Assembly: GCF_018687715.1 (NCBI RefSeq)
Contig: NC_056762.1
Coordinates: forward strand, 16,412,364 to 16,476,363
Direction of reading: 5' to 3'
Length of the DNA stretch: 64,000 bases
From: Carya illinoinensis
Lineage: Eukaryota; Streptophyta; Magnoliopsida; Fagales; Juglandaceae
Shown here: one piece after another, positions 1-12,119 of the stretch
Position numbering within the stretch: position 1 is the first letter of the stretch
Layout of the letters: each line of letters opens with the position of its first letter
Notes under the pieces: model-generated
The model's database searches: none
The model's input: the letters and a program-made list of their open reading frames with translations, nothing else
What the model was told of the DNA's origin: nothing
Translations under genes and position numbers: made by a program

Positions 1-306
1 GAGTTTGGCTACCATTTAATTTGAGATAAGATACAAGAAGGAAGTATTGTTACAGAACATGTGTCAAGTAAATCATAAATGGCAGGCATGCTTACCAAAG
101 CTTTGGATTCCCAAAGTCTCTACTCTTACATGCTCAAGATGGGAGTAGCAGGTATCTACTCTCCATCTTGCGGGGGGCTATTGAAGAATAAGGAAACCGT
201 CGAGTTGGAAAGGCAAGAGCATAGTCACCCTCCTGCTACATTGGATGGTAGGTCAGCAAAGGAAATGAAAGAATTTACAAAGGGAAATGAAAATAGAAAG
301 CAGTAA
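1..306 (+). pseudogene. Ty1/copia pol 3' end (RNase H tail), decayed
   Basis: Frame 1 reads the C-terminal end of a copia polyprotein: YHLI, a stop, DKIQEGSIVTEHVSSKS, a second stop, then MAGMLTKALDSQSLYSYMLK and GVAGIYSPSCGG. The LTKAL block followed by a short tail is the usual end of the copia RNase H, which degrades the RNA strand during reverse transcription. Both stops (TGA at 22, TAA at 76) look like C-to-T decay of CGA and CAA codons, as expected in methylated DNA. The 5' part lies outside the window. The reading frame ends at 306. This is a dead retroelement fragment, not a host gene. Confidence 0.8.
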
Positions 307-592
307 AGAATAAAGTGATTTTTGTTTGTATGCATGCAATGTCCTTTTGTCACTGACCATGCGATTTCTTTCATGCAGTGTAAAAGCAATGTTGGTTGAG
401 TAGTGCATATAGCAAGCTCTTTGTAATGTAGTTAATTTGTAGTGTAGTGACATGCATATAGATGCTATAAATAGTAGACCTTTGCACAGACAACAAGTAG
501 TGAAATATACAGAGTAAAACAACACTTTCCAAACCTCTTTTATTGTGTTTTCTAGTTGTTAGTATCTTCAATACATTGTTTTAATACTTCCT
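307..592 (+). repeat. probable copia 3' LTR
   Basis: This stretch directly follows the copia pol end. It has a good TATA box (GCTATAAATAG at 463-473) followed by a leader-like region, as in the U3-R part of a copia LTR. The right edge is placed at CCTACA near 592. The left edge and a target duplication could not be fixed because the 5' LTR is outside the window. Confidence 0.4.
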
Positions 593-2315
593 ACACACAC
601 AGATGGAATTTCATATATAATTTAATGTCTTATGCAATAATGCCATATATATGATAAAATGATCATTTTTAGTATCTAGTAATGCAAATCATTCGTGCTA
701 AACATCAACAATTAATAATTTTTCATTCACAGAATATCATAGAATGGAGTTCGAAGGTAACTTACCGCTTCTCTTTAGTACAAGTTTGTCACAATGTTCG
801 TGGTTTGAGCAAAGTTCTCAGATGCAATAATAGGTTCTTCTAGCCAAAATTACTGGTTAGTCTTCTTCTCTCTCTTGCTCAATCTACCTCTCTCTTGGTT
901 TCTCTCTCATGGTGCCATTCTCGGTCTCTTTCTCCCTTTTGGGTTTGCTTCCAGACATGAGGAAAAAGAATAAAAGTAGTGTGTGAGGGTGCTCAGGTGT
1001 GATAGCTGACCAAGAGAAAGTGTTAAGTGTTGCCTTTCCATCTATATATAGTATTCGACCTCATTGATGAGTGCCTTATATATGCATTGTCAATAAAGCT
1101 ATAAGGTGTCAAGGGACTCAATGTGACGTGTCGTGTGGATAAAGGTGAAAGGTGGTCGGAAATTCATGCATGGCGTCCGAGTGTCCTTTCTTTGTTCAGG
1201 AATTGTATCTATTGTTTGCACTTAAATCGAATTTGAGGAACACGCTATCCTAGAGTGTGCCCTTTGAGTTTCCAATACAATCCCATTTAGGAGAAGTGGA
1301 AGAGCCATTTTGCCAAGTGGCATACATTGATCGGTGCAAAACTGCAAGTGCACAGTATCGTAGTTTTATAATAAAGTGATAAGAAGAGAATCGTCCTCAG
1401 GGATTGGTACCTTACTTTCGTCAAATACCAAAATTATACTAATCTCGATTTTATTTAGAAGAATCACTAAGATTTTTATATTTGCAAATTAAACTAAGAT
1501 CAACTCAAAGAGTAATACGCAAATGAAATAAAACTGACGTTTGAAGATCAAATTAATGGGAAAGGAAACTTCTAGGAAATCGATTTCACCTAATTTTTCA
1601 CTATGCTTTTCTCATCCAGCTAATTTAATTTAATTCTTTTTGTTCATTAGCAAATCTCTAATTCATCCAACAGCCTCTTTCGATAGTCAATTGAAAATAA
1701 TTCTTGTTCATCAATTCACACAAGAATATGCAAATTAATAAAGCAAGAAAGCACTAAAACCAATGATTTAAATACTACATAGGTTCATACAAGTCTTTCA
1801 ATCTCTATATTCACCTATGCTGAAATATTCAAGATCTACCCTATGATTCCCTCTTTCGATAGCAAATCACAAGATTAAAAATCATCTAATCAATGGCCAG
1901 TTAATTAGAAGCAATAAACTCAAAATAAATCAGATAAACAAAGAGAGAATTGCCTTAAATTAGCATAGACAATCAAGCATAGTTCGAAAATAGGTTACAG
2001 AATAAATAAAATTTAGCTCATGCTAGAAATAGAATTCAACATAAACGAATTCACCATAATTGTTCTGAGAATATTAGAAGAAAATAAAAGCTGAAAAATA
2101 CTCCTCCCAGCCGCAACTCGTCTTCAAAAACTCAAGGAAATGATTCAATGCTTTTCTCCCGTCTATGCTCGTGTATGATTCCAACGTACGTGCAATATAT
2201 GGAATTCCCTCTCCAAAACAAATGATTTTAATCATTCTAGCTGTCTTTTTCTGTCCCAAAAAATGTTGTCCAGTCAAAAGGTACGGCCATAGAGTGAAAA
2301 ATCACTTTTATATGG
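593..2315. other. no gene; AT-rich repeat-like DNA
   Basis: No convincing coding sequence. Positions 1340-2060 read like non-coding LTR-retrotransposon sequence (a GTGCACAGTATCGTAG motif followed by a long AT-rich tract). I cannot assign a family, and the short open frames here have no recognisable homology. Confidence 0.4.
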
Positions 2316-2353
2316 TGTGACGACGGAAAACCCTGGATCTGTCAAAATACGAT

Positions 2354-2558
2354 GTTCGCTCGAGTGGGGTGTCGAGCGCACATCGAGTGTTCGACTTTGC
2401 CTGATTTCGCTCGAGTGGCCAAAAGCCTCCGCTCAAGCGATCTTTGTTTTCCCGCAACCCGCTCGAGCTCACTGTCGAGTGGCTGTCGAGCGTTTGAATC
2501 TGCTTGAATTCGCTCGAGCGGCCAAAAGCCTCTGCTCGAGTGATCTTGTAAATCTGCA
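2354..2558. repeat. two-copy ~105-bp tandem repeat rich in CTCGAG
   Basis: Two imperfect units run from about 2354 to 2457 and from 2459 to 2558. Each contains a block of the form CGCTCGAGYGGCCAAAAGCC followed by TCYGCTCRAGYGATCTT, plus scattered GTCGAG motifs. It lies in the 5' part of LTR-like copy A. Confidence 0.65.
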
Positions 2559-4720
2559 ATACGAAATTTTGCAAGTCATCATACATGCAAGGACCCTTGT
2601 CATTTCAAGAAGGGGATTTGAGCACTATATAATGGCTTGGTCGAAAAGTTAGAGGGTCTTTTGCTCAAAGTTTCACTTGTTGCTCTTAAGGGTTTAGGCA
2701 CACACCAACTCTCTCTAGTCTCAACATTTTCTCTTCACTTTCTTGTCACTTTCTTTCCACCCAAACCCTACCATTTTATTTCTTCTAAGTCAAGAACCAC
2801 AAGGAGTTCACACAACACCATTTGGCTAGGGAAGGAGCTCAAGGAGGTGAGAACCATTTCCTTCTTTTACACACACACACACACGGCCAAGAGGGAAGAT
2901 TCTCATTCTCATTCGGTTTCTACTCCTTTCTTCACACACACACACACACACTTTCACTTGGGTAACTAGGATTTTCTCTTCAAGAAAGAATGAACCCTAA
3001 AAGCCTATGAGTTTTGGAGGAAGAAAACACAAGTGGAAGGGATTAGGGTTTCGATTTTGCTTAAAAATGAAAGCTAGGGTTTTATCCTTAGAAAAAAAGA
3101 AGGAACCTGAATACCCTTAGCACCTTAAGTGTAGAAAACAAAATTTTTAGGAAAAAAAAAGCCTAAGTTTCAGTTTTCATTGGAGAAAAAACTAGGGTTT
3201 AAAACTTTCAAGAGTTTCGGCTCCTAGGGTTTTTGTTTTGAGGAAAAAGATTTCAAAAGCACTCTACACTCACACTCACTTATATTTTTGGAACTTAGGG
3301 TTTTTGTGTATGAGTTTCTAATAAGACTATGCTATGTTGTCATATTTTGCTACTTTAAATCGTTGGATTTTGTAAGTATACACTCAACTTGCTCTTGGTT
3401 AATGCTTGCATATATTTGTATAGATCCTTTTAGTGTTGTTGTTGTTTGGATTGTGATTCTTGTTTGCTTGTTTGAATACTCTTATATGAACTTGGAATAT
3501 GAATATGGAATGTTTAATGCAACTTAGTTTTGATGAAAAATGGTGATAAAATGTTATGCATGATTCAGTTTTGAGGGAAATGATATTAAAGTTTCAAAGT
3601 TCTTGATGATTTGGTTCTACCACACCTTGAATGATTCAGATTGTGTATAAATGCTATGATTTCATATCTTGTTTTGCTATATCATGAACTCTAAGTATCT
3701 TGGATGAAGATTGAAGCACCTTTAAGTGATGAATTTTCATGATCTTGAAAATGCATGTTTCAGCCAAGACTTGCTTTCATGGTTCCATGTATGCAATTTC
3801 ATATCTTATGTGTTTTATGTTAACATGCCATGAATCTAATATGTTATGCATGGTTATTTCATGCACTGCATTTCATGTGTCATATTTCAAGTCTAAGAGC
3901 ATATGTCTTAAGTCTCATGTTACATGCATTCAAGAAAAGTGATTTTCAAAGAAAACATTTTCAAAGAACGAAAAGTAAGGATTTTTAAAAGAAAAGTCTT
4001 TTCACAATCCCAAATGCTAGGACGGGGAAGTGTCCGGGGAAGTGTCCTAGTGAAATTCCTCTGTCCACTCTGGAGTGCTTAAAAATGGAATGGTAACCCC
4101 TGGGTCGACAAAGAACCCGTTGATATGCCTCAAATGATTCTTTTTAAAAGATACTGGGGCGAGGTAGCACCTAACGCTAGTGGGTGCCATGATTAAGGCA
4201 AGTAACTTGACAAAGTACTACCGTGTTATTATGATATGAATATGTTTAAGACGTATTCACCACGATGTACGAACTGTTGGTGGTGAGGTAACTATCAGGA
4301 ACACGCGGTACATAGGGGAGCCGCAATGTGTCCACAAGAATGTGGCCACATGCCTATATGATATGCTCTGGATCACATGATATAAATCATGTGATATGAT
4401 ATGATATGATATGTTTTGGATCACATGATTAAGCAAGTTAAGAATAAAGACAAAAGTATGTTTGTTTGAAAAGTCAAATAATTATGTTACATGTCTTTGA
4501 AAAAGGTCACGTGCATAAGTTAAGCTTTTTGTCACATCATCTGTCAAGTACATGTCTATGCATTGCATGATTTACCTCATATATGCTTGTGATTAACTTT
4601 GGTATGTTGTGTGATTACTTGCTGAGATTTTTTGAAATCTCACTGTTGCATTTTTACCACTATCATTTCTTTTCCCAAAATGGCAGAAGTAGTTTCAAAT
4701 GCACCCAATAACCCAGAAGT

Positions 4721-5104
4721 ATGAATCTAGATGGTTCCTTGATAGAAGATGAGTACACTGTTTGGGGACGTATACGATATGCACTAGCTATGTTGGAATG
4801 CACCATTCCCTTTCTTCATGAGATGTTGAGGGGTCTTCACGACCCTAATTTTGGTGTTTTGTGTTTGGATCTTTTATGCATTATGAAATTTTCTTGGAAC
4901 TTGAATCAAGTAACGCATCTTCTCGAGGAAGCTAACGCATTTTACATGGATGGAATGAGGCTCATTATGGAGTTAGGACTCCCATCGCTAGAAATGCGAA
5001 ATTCGACAGGAGCTTGCTTGATCTTGTCTCCTAATGGATCCCTGATAGTAGGACAACTGCATAATGAGAACTTAGGGAGGTTTAAGTGGCCTGCCCATTT
5101 CTAG
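4721..5104 (+). other. orphan 127-codon open reading frame in LTR-like copy A
   Basis: Open from ATG 4721 to the TAG at 5102. It overlaps, in another frame, the short frame starting at 4681 (MAEVVSNAPNNPEV, then stop). The predicted peptide is not low-complexity (for example LLEEANAFYMDGMRLIMEL), but I do not recognise a family. The aligned part of the 49081-52713 copy does not keep this frame. It may be an LTR-embedded captured sequence or chance. No function is proposed. Confidence 0.2.
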
Positions 5105-5767
5105 GAAATAAAGGAAGAAAAAAAAAAGAAGAAGAGATTTTTGGTCCCGTGTTTTGGGAACTTGCTACTCTGATTATGTTTTGAGACTCTCTTAATATGG
5201 AATGATGGTATTTTGGGAAAATTTTGGAAATTAGTGTTTTTTTGTACTATGTGTTTGGCAATTGTCTACGACATTGCTTAGATTTTCTCTTTACCTTTTA
5301 TTAATTTATGTTGTACAATTCTTGCATAATGTTAGAATATCTAGGAGCATGCATATTATCTGTCATGTAAGTCGCGTATGTAACCTTATGTTGCATGTCT
5401 CAGCGTCTCAGTTTCTACCAAATCCCAAGTGGGGGCTGGGAGCACCTCACATAGAAAAATCATATCTTTTAAAATAATACTAAATATATTCAAAATAACT
5501 CCTAACATGTAATTAAGAGACTTAGGATCATCATATGAAAATATCAAAGCTTTTGGAGTAAGATCAAACAACGAAATATTCAAATTTTCTTAAAACAAAA
5601 CTGTTCCACTTCTGGTTTTCAAGTTTCTAGATCTAAGAACATTCCATAAAATTTTCTGACCAAGATATGTCTACTAGCTTGGTCAAAAATTATAAAACAT
5701 AACATACTCTCCAGTTTCACTTCCAGAATGACCTTTCTATGATTAAAAATACTTTTGAACAACCAAT

Positions 5768-8004
5768 TGTGATGCCCCCAAATCCCCACATACGGACGTG
5801 GGGAAATCAAGACTTCCAGATGATGACAACACGGGTCACCACCCTATCGACGAGTGCCAAGTGTGTGTATAAGCAACAAATGTGCGAAAAGAAACACACA
5901 GCAGATAACGAAAGTCATATAACTAAGTACCAGAATTTTTCTTAGTTTAATACAAAACTGTTCAAAACATATATAATAAAATATTACAAACTACAAATAT
6001 AGTTCAAATCCAACAACAAAGCATAAACTCCAACTCAGAACTCCGGCAGAGCCGCATCCTCGGGCTCAGCCTCCTCCTCCTCCTCGAACTCTGCATCAAA
6101 ATCTACGGTACCAAAAATGGTGCCGCAGGTAAGTAAGATCCAAACGCCACTAGATAAAAGCATATTAAAACTCAAACAATATGCATGATGTAATGTCAAT
6201 GCACATAACCTGTAAAACCATATTTTTCCACGCACGCCAAAAGTCTCATTTGGCCCCAAAAACATATTATTTTCCAATTCACGCCAAAAGTCTCATTTGG
6301 CCCATATCCAACTCATATCCAAATAACCAATTAATCCGTATGCACTATGACCTCCCCTAGGGGTCATTCGCACACCCTGGCTCCTGCCACACCGCAGGTA
6401 ACGACCACGCGTGTGAAACCTAAACAAGCGATGCCCAGTTCTGCGCCCCGCGCATTCGTAGCCAAGCATCCTCTCGCCCGCCAAAGGCCACGGAGTCGAT
6501 ACGAAGAGCGTTACCATCTCGCCCGCTCCCGTTGTCACCCAGCAACAACTCAGGGGACATCACTCAATATATTACGCTCCCGAGTGAACAGAGGAGCTCC
6601 ACTGTAATAATACCCTATCTCGGCTTGGGGTCGTGATACACACGCACCCGAAAATTCATTTACGCACCCGAAAATTCATTTATGCCACCAAAAATTCATT
6701 TACGCCAGCACAACATGATTTTCTCAACTAAATAAAATGCACATGTAATGCTCCATGTAATGCACGCCTCAATGCACAAAAAAACCAACCAATCACAAAT
6801 CAACAAACCAATCAACTCCGTCCTCAATCCATCCGACCCCCGAACTCCTCGGACTCAGTCCGGAATCAACCAACCAACCAGATAAATAATTATTGTAAGA
6901 GTATAATATATTTAAATTTAAAAGTAGAATTTAAAAAATACTTATAGTGCTATACGGTATTTTTTGAAAGCTCGCGGCGTTGCAAACGGCGGAGGAAAAG
7001 CAACGTAACAGTGTATTTTACACTGTGGCCGTGGGTAATAAATTACCCACTTTCGAACGGGGACAAATCAAGACACAAAATTGATAGGGAATGACCTTGA
7101 GATGTTTATGAAGCTAAAGGAAGTGAGTTTTGGTTATGGGTGGCTGTGGAAACGGCGGTGGAAGAGCTTAAAGGGACTGAACGGAGTTGAGCTCGTGGGA
7201 GCTGCTCCGGCAACGGATCGGGGCCAGAAATGGGTGGGTTAGGTCGGCAAGAGGTAGGGGAAGAAGCTATGAAAAGGTTGTGGCCGGAGGTGGAACGACG
7301 GTGCTAGAAAAGCTAAAAAACCGTGTGGCTTGGAGGAGCTCGTGGCGGCTAACGGTGGCTCGGATGGAGGTGAAACTTGGTGGAAATGTTCACCAATGGG
7401 AGGGAAAGAAAACTGGATGGGTGGTGTCGGCCACGCCGCCGGCGAGCGGCTGTTCTAGGCTGAGAAAGCAACCGGCGACAGAGAGAGAAGGGAGAGCTGG
7501 TGTTGTGACTTCCAGCCGTGCGTGGCGGCTAACGGCTGGAGGGATGGCCCTGAAAATTGGTGGGGGTGATCACCGGCCAGAGGGGGTTCGAATGGTGGGG
7601 TGGTGTTGACCACGCCGGCTGGCGGCGGTAGGTCTAGGCAGTCAAAAGGTCGGCGACGGGAAGGAGAAAGAGGCAGCTGGGCGTGCACGGGAGAAAAGAG
7701 AGGAAAAGAAGAAGAAGAAAAGAAAGAAGCAGGAAAAAGGAAAGAAAAAGAAAACAAAAAAGAAAAAATGGAAAAAGAAAAGATGGAGGAAAAGAACTGA
7801 GGTCCAGTCCTCACTCCGGAAACTAAAAACTGATCCGCCGAAAACGATTTTAAAAAATATAAAACGACTAAAATAAATTAAACACCACATCAAATAACAT
7901 AAAAATCAATTTAAAAACAATAATTTAAAATAAAAGAACTACTATATTAATTAAATTAAAAACAACTCATTCAGTGAAAATACACGCAAAAGCGGGTTAT
8001 CACA
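5768..8004 (-). mobile_element. nested solo LTR, family D copy 1
   Basis: A complete 2237-bp unit with ends TGTGATGCCCCC and GGGTTATCACA and a perfect 5-bp duplication CCAAT at 5763-5767 and 8005-8009. On the minus strand it starts TGTGATAACCCGC, then shows a pyrimidine-rich leader (about 7660-7800), GC-rich protein-like stretches (7000-7640) and a short acidic reading frame ending at 6041 (TIFGTVDFDAEFEEEEEAEP region). It aligns along most of its length with 9966-12114. There is no internal domain and no second LTR, so a solo LTR of a gypsy chromovirus is the best reading. Confidence 0.75.
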
Positions 8005-8009
8005 CCAAT

Positions 8010-9458
8010 AACCATAGGATGAGGTGAATAAGATATCTACAAAAACTACACTCAAAGACGAACAACTTTTTTTTAAGGAGTCATTATGTGAAAATACTTA
8101 CAAATGGTTGAAAAGCTCTATGTAAAAAGACCCAGAAATCTACCTAAGAGAGCTTTTTTGGGTTTCTCTCTAAGAATGAAGTGAATAAGTGATGAAAGGG
8201 AGTGAAACGTGTCTTGCACAACTTTAGACTTATAGAGGGCGAATGTATGGGCTTGAATGACGCTTGATTGGAGATGACTATGTCACCAAAAGTGGAGAAT
8301 AGTGAGGGGCAAGAACTGCTTGCAGTAGTTGTGAGGTATGGAGGGTGATGATGTGGATTTATACTTCACATCAAGGCACTATTGGGTGCAGTCAAAGATA
8401 GTGGATGGCCTGCACTGTGGGAGAGGAAACTTCTTCAAAAAATTTTGCTAAGATGATCAAATTCGTGTGCTTTGATGTGCCTCAACTAAGTGGGCTTTAA
8501 TTTGGGGTTTAACGAGGGTTAGGTTATGATTTAAGATGCTATCAAGGCCAAATTCAATTTTTCTTGGCCCAATCAAACTTGCAATGTTTAAAAGGTTGGA
8601 TAATGATGTCATCACAAGAATTTGGTGAATTAATATCATGTGGAAGTGATTTAATCAAGTAATTAAATACAATACTAGAAATCGGATAAAAAAAGGGTTT
8701 AGAGGCCAACTTTAGGGTTTGGGGAAACCTTTTAGGGTAAACCAAGCTTTTGGGGTTTCAATTGGATTCCAACCATTTAAGGTTTCACAAGGGTTGAAAC
8801 CCTCTTTAGTCTGGCTCATTTTGGTTGATCAAATGAAAGACTAGGGTTTTACTTAGATGGCATGATCTCACATCTTGATTCCTTCACAATCCATCTCATG
8901 GTTCCTCTTTGTGTAAGTATCCAAAACTATTCACCAAGTGTGGATAAGATCTTTCCAAGTGTTTAAATAAAACTTATCTATCCTAATTTGGACATTCCAC
9001 ACTATGATTTTAAAAACTTTCCTTTAATTGCGACTATTGAGGTGTTACTATTCACTCAGAGAAAGTGAAAAATAAATTTTACACTGTAAAACCTTAAATC
9101 TTTATACAAATTTAACTATACAATTCGTTTATCAAAATTCAACCCCAAAATGACTCAGAAAAAGCAAAATATGTTTTCAAACAAGTGTCTCGTTCGAAAA
9201 CTGAAAATATGATTATTGTACTATAAAATACTAAATAATCAATTGAGTCAATTGGCGCAGACCATAACGTATTCTGACACTTCTAACTACAGCAAATAAA
9301 TAAAATTACACTTTTGGCATCATGGTGTGCGATAACACTAACTTTGTTAACAGACTAAAACCTATACGATTAGTTGATTAGTGAAAACTTACGGAGTTTT
9401 CACAAAATTCCTAAAGCCTATAGAAATTCCACAATTAAATTCTTAGCAGGCTGTTACA
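8010..9458. other. 3' portion of solo LTR F1 on the plus strand, no gene
   Basis: AT-rich LTR sequence with many GGGTTT/TTTAGGG motifs and no credible coding sequence. The matching copy is 53070-54316. Between 9464 and 9803 follows about 340 bp of AT-rich DNA in which I see nothing. Confidence 0.5.
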
Positions 9459-9965
9459 ATATATCATCCATCAATTTATCTCATTTTTCTTTATATCATT
9501 TAAATATTATACTTTTTAATATATTTTATTCATTTCGAATAAAGTAAAATGTAGAAGGTTGAGAGAGAAATGAATAAAAAGTAAAAAGTAGAAAAATAAA
9601 TGAATTAAATATTATACAAGTGTGAACATTATTTCATAGATATGATATTAGTAATAAAATACACAATCCATTTGATGGGCTATTTTGAGCTATTTTCTTT
9701 AAATTTTACAAAAAAATGTATTTTACATAACCCATTATGAGTGCTCTTATTTTATTTTTTCATAGGAATATGCAATCAAAATAAAGCTAACCTCATCAAA
9801 ACCCAGGTGTAAAAAAAACCCAAAAAACTGGAAAACTAGATCGGATCGGACCGGTTGTGCCGGTTTTGTACTGGTCCAGTCCGGAACCGGTTTTTATAAA
9901 TAGAAAACCGGCAGGGACCGATCCGGTTTCGGTTAACATTGGATTGGACCGGATCGGACCGAACT

Positions 9966-12114
9966 TGTGACGCCCCCAAATCCCCACGCACGAACACGGG
10001 GAAATCGAGACGTCCAGATGATGACATCACGGGTCACCACCCTAACGACGTGTGCCAAGTGTGTGCAAAGGCAACAAAGTGCACGAGAAAAACGCAGCGA
10101 AAAGCAAGTCAATAACTAAGTACCAGAATTTTTCTTGTTTAATATAAAGCTATTCAAAAACATACATAAATAAATATTACAAAACACGAATATAATATAA
10201 TATCAAATACATAGCATAAAATCAGCAACCTGGCGGAGCCGCATCCTCGGGCTCAGCCTTCTCCTCCTCATCCTCGAACTCTGCACCAAAAGCTACGGAA
10301 CCAAAAATGGTACCGCAGGTAAGTAAAACCCAAACACCACCAGATAAAAACACATAGAACTCAAACAACATGGATGCAAGAAAAGCCAATGCACATGTCC
10401 CACAAAACCACATTTTTACCACGCACGCCAAAAACCCATTTGGCCCAATAAAAACATATCCTTAAAACCAATCCTCGCCATTATCCCAGATAATAGCCCA
10501 AACCACCATTTTCCCAGAAAATTGATCAAAAGCCTCAAAACCAAAACTCGCCATTTTCCCAGAAAATGGCCCACATCCGAAAACCATAAAAACAAACCGA
10601 TTATGCATGCACCATGATCTCCCCTAGGGATCATCCGCACACCCTGGCTCTGTGCCACACCGCAGGTAACGACTACGTATGTGACACCTAAACGAGCGAT
10701 GCCCAGACTTGCACCCCACGCGTACCTGGCCAGGCCATCCTATAGCCCTCGCCAGCGAAGGGCCACGGAGTCGGTGAGTAGAGCGATACCCAGACTCGCG
10801 CCCCGCGTGTACCTGGCCGGGCCATCCTCTAGCCCCGCTCCCGTCGTCGCCCAGCGACAACTCAGGGGACGTCACTCAGTATTATCCACTCCCGAGTGAC
10901 CAGAGGAGCTCCACCGAGATAATAACCCATCCCGGCTTGGGCTCGTGAGACACACGCACCCGAAAATCCACTCACGCCAGCAAAACAGGATTTCTCAAAT
11001 AAAATAAAATACACGTGCATGCACCATGCAAATGCAATTATCAATGCACAAAACAAACAACCAACCATAAAACAATAAATCAAGCAACTCCGTCCTCCAT
11101 CCATCCGACCCCCGAACTCCTCGGACTCAGTCTGAAATCAACCAATCAGCAGATAAAATAAATTGAATGAGCGATATATATTTAAATTTGAAAATAGGGT
11201 TTGGAAAATACTTACCGCGCTATATGGCAATTTTAGAAAACACCCGGCGTTGCAAACGGCGATGAAAAAGCAACGTTACAGTGAAAAATCACTGTGGTCG
11301 TGGGTTGTGAAATACCCACTTTTGAACGGGGACAAACCAGGGCTTGGAATCGATAGGGAATGGTCTAGGGATGATTGTGAAGCTATTGGAAGTGGTGGTT
11401 GGCCGTGGGTGGCGGCGAAAACACCGGAAAGAGGCTGGATTTCCTAAAAAGGAAAGCTAGCTCGTGGGAGCTGTTCCGGTGGTCGTTGGAGGTCGGAAAT
11501 AGGTGGGTTAGGACGGCAAGGGACCGGTGATGAAGTGGTGAAGAAATGGTGGCCGGAGGTGGAGCGACGGCGGCGGATCGAGCCAAAAACCGTGCAGGCT
11601 TTAAAGGGGTTTTCCGGCCAAACGGCCGGCCGGATGGGGCTGGAAATCGATGGTGAGGTGCGCCGGAGGGAGACGAGTCGACCGGTGCCGGCGGTGAGCC
11701 GCACGGTGGCCGGACGGCGGCGGTTCGAGGGCGGGAAGCTTTCCGGCGTGAGAGGGGAGGAGAGAGAGGGACGGGGGGTCGAGCGGGAAGGAGAGGAAAA
11801 AAGAAAAAGAAAGAAAAAAGAGAAAAAGAAAGGAAAAAGAAAGAAGAAAAAAGAAAAAAAGGAAAAAAAAGGAAAAGGAAAAAGAAAATAGGTGTAGGGA
11901 AAGAAGATGAGGTCTAATCCTCATTCCGGGAAAACAACACTAAACTGCCGTAAGAATATTAAAAACTGTAAACAACTAAAAGAAATAAAACACAATATCA
12001 ATTAAATTAAAAAATAATTTTAAAACGCAATAATTTAAAATAAATAAGCTAATATATTAATTAAAATAAAAACAACAATTTCAGTGAAAATACACGCGAA
12101 AGCGGGTCATCACA
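9966..12114 (-). mobile_element. nested solo LTR, family D copy 2
   Basis: Ends are TGTGACGCCCCC and GGGTCATCACA, length 2149 bp. Flanks are GAACT (9961-9965) and GGACT (12115-12119), a duplication with one mismatch. It lies in the same orientation as 5768-8004 and aligns with it throughout. On the minus strand it has the same acidic reading frame (AEFEDEEEKAEPEDAAPP, stop near 10225), a pyrimidine-rich leader (about 11790-11890) and a GC-rich centre. It is inserted in the subterminal region of the hAT, between halves of a GGACC-rich tract, so it is younger than the hAT. Confidence 0.75.
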
Positions 12115-12119
12115 GGACT

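Larger units (their letters stand above)
2316..5451 (+). mobile_element. long LTR-like element, copy A (chromovirus type)
   Basis: The proposed ends are TGTGACGACGG (2316) and CACCTCACA (5451), the TG...CA pattern of LTRs. The interior from about 4020 to 5451 aligns by eye, in inverted orientation, with the element at 49081-52713. Shared segments include TCCTCTGTCCACT near 4060, CCTAACGCTA near 4171, a pyrimidine-rich splice-acceptor-like tract ending ATGGCAG at 4681-4687, and the terminal CCAAATCCCAAGTGGGGGC block. Total length is 3.1 kb. The flanking five bases (TATGG, TAGAA) do not match, so the left end is less certain. A microsatellite-rich leader (CA repeats 2870-2950) precedes an intron-like region. 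Long LTRs that begin TGTGAYNNCC are typical of Tekay/Del chromoviruses; that lineage is inferred. Confidence 0.55.
5668..9458 (-). mobile_element. solo LTR F1, interrupted by a nested LTR
   Basis: Plus-strand ends are TGTCTACTAG (5668) and GCTGTTACA (9458). Read on the minus strand it starts TGTAACAGCC, a common start of gypsy LTRs. Flanking pentamers are AGATA (5663-5667) and ATATA (9459-9463), a one-mismatch target duplication. Its parts align with 53061-54478: the segment from about 8343 to 9458 with 53070-54316, and the segment at 5668-5767 with 54320-54420. After removal of the nested element the LTR is about 1.55 kb. No coding capacity. Confidence 0.6.

Noticed and set aside
7187..7814. 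Open frames on both strands in the GC-rich part of the D1 LTR
   Set aside because: Composition-driven: purine-rich tracts and VAGGG-type repeats. The D2 copy does not keep the same frames.
11535..11924. Lys/Arg-rich and Phe/Ser-rich frames in the D2 LTR
   Set aside because: They translate the AAAGAAAAAG tract (the LTR leader) on either strand.
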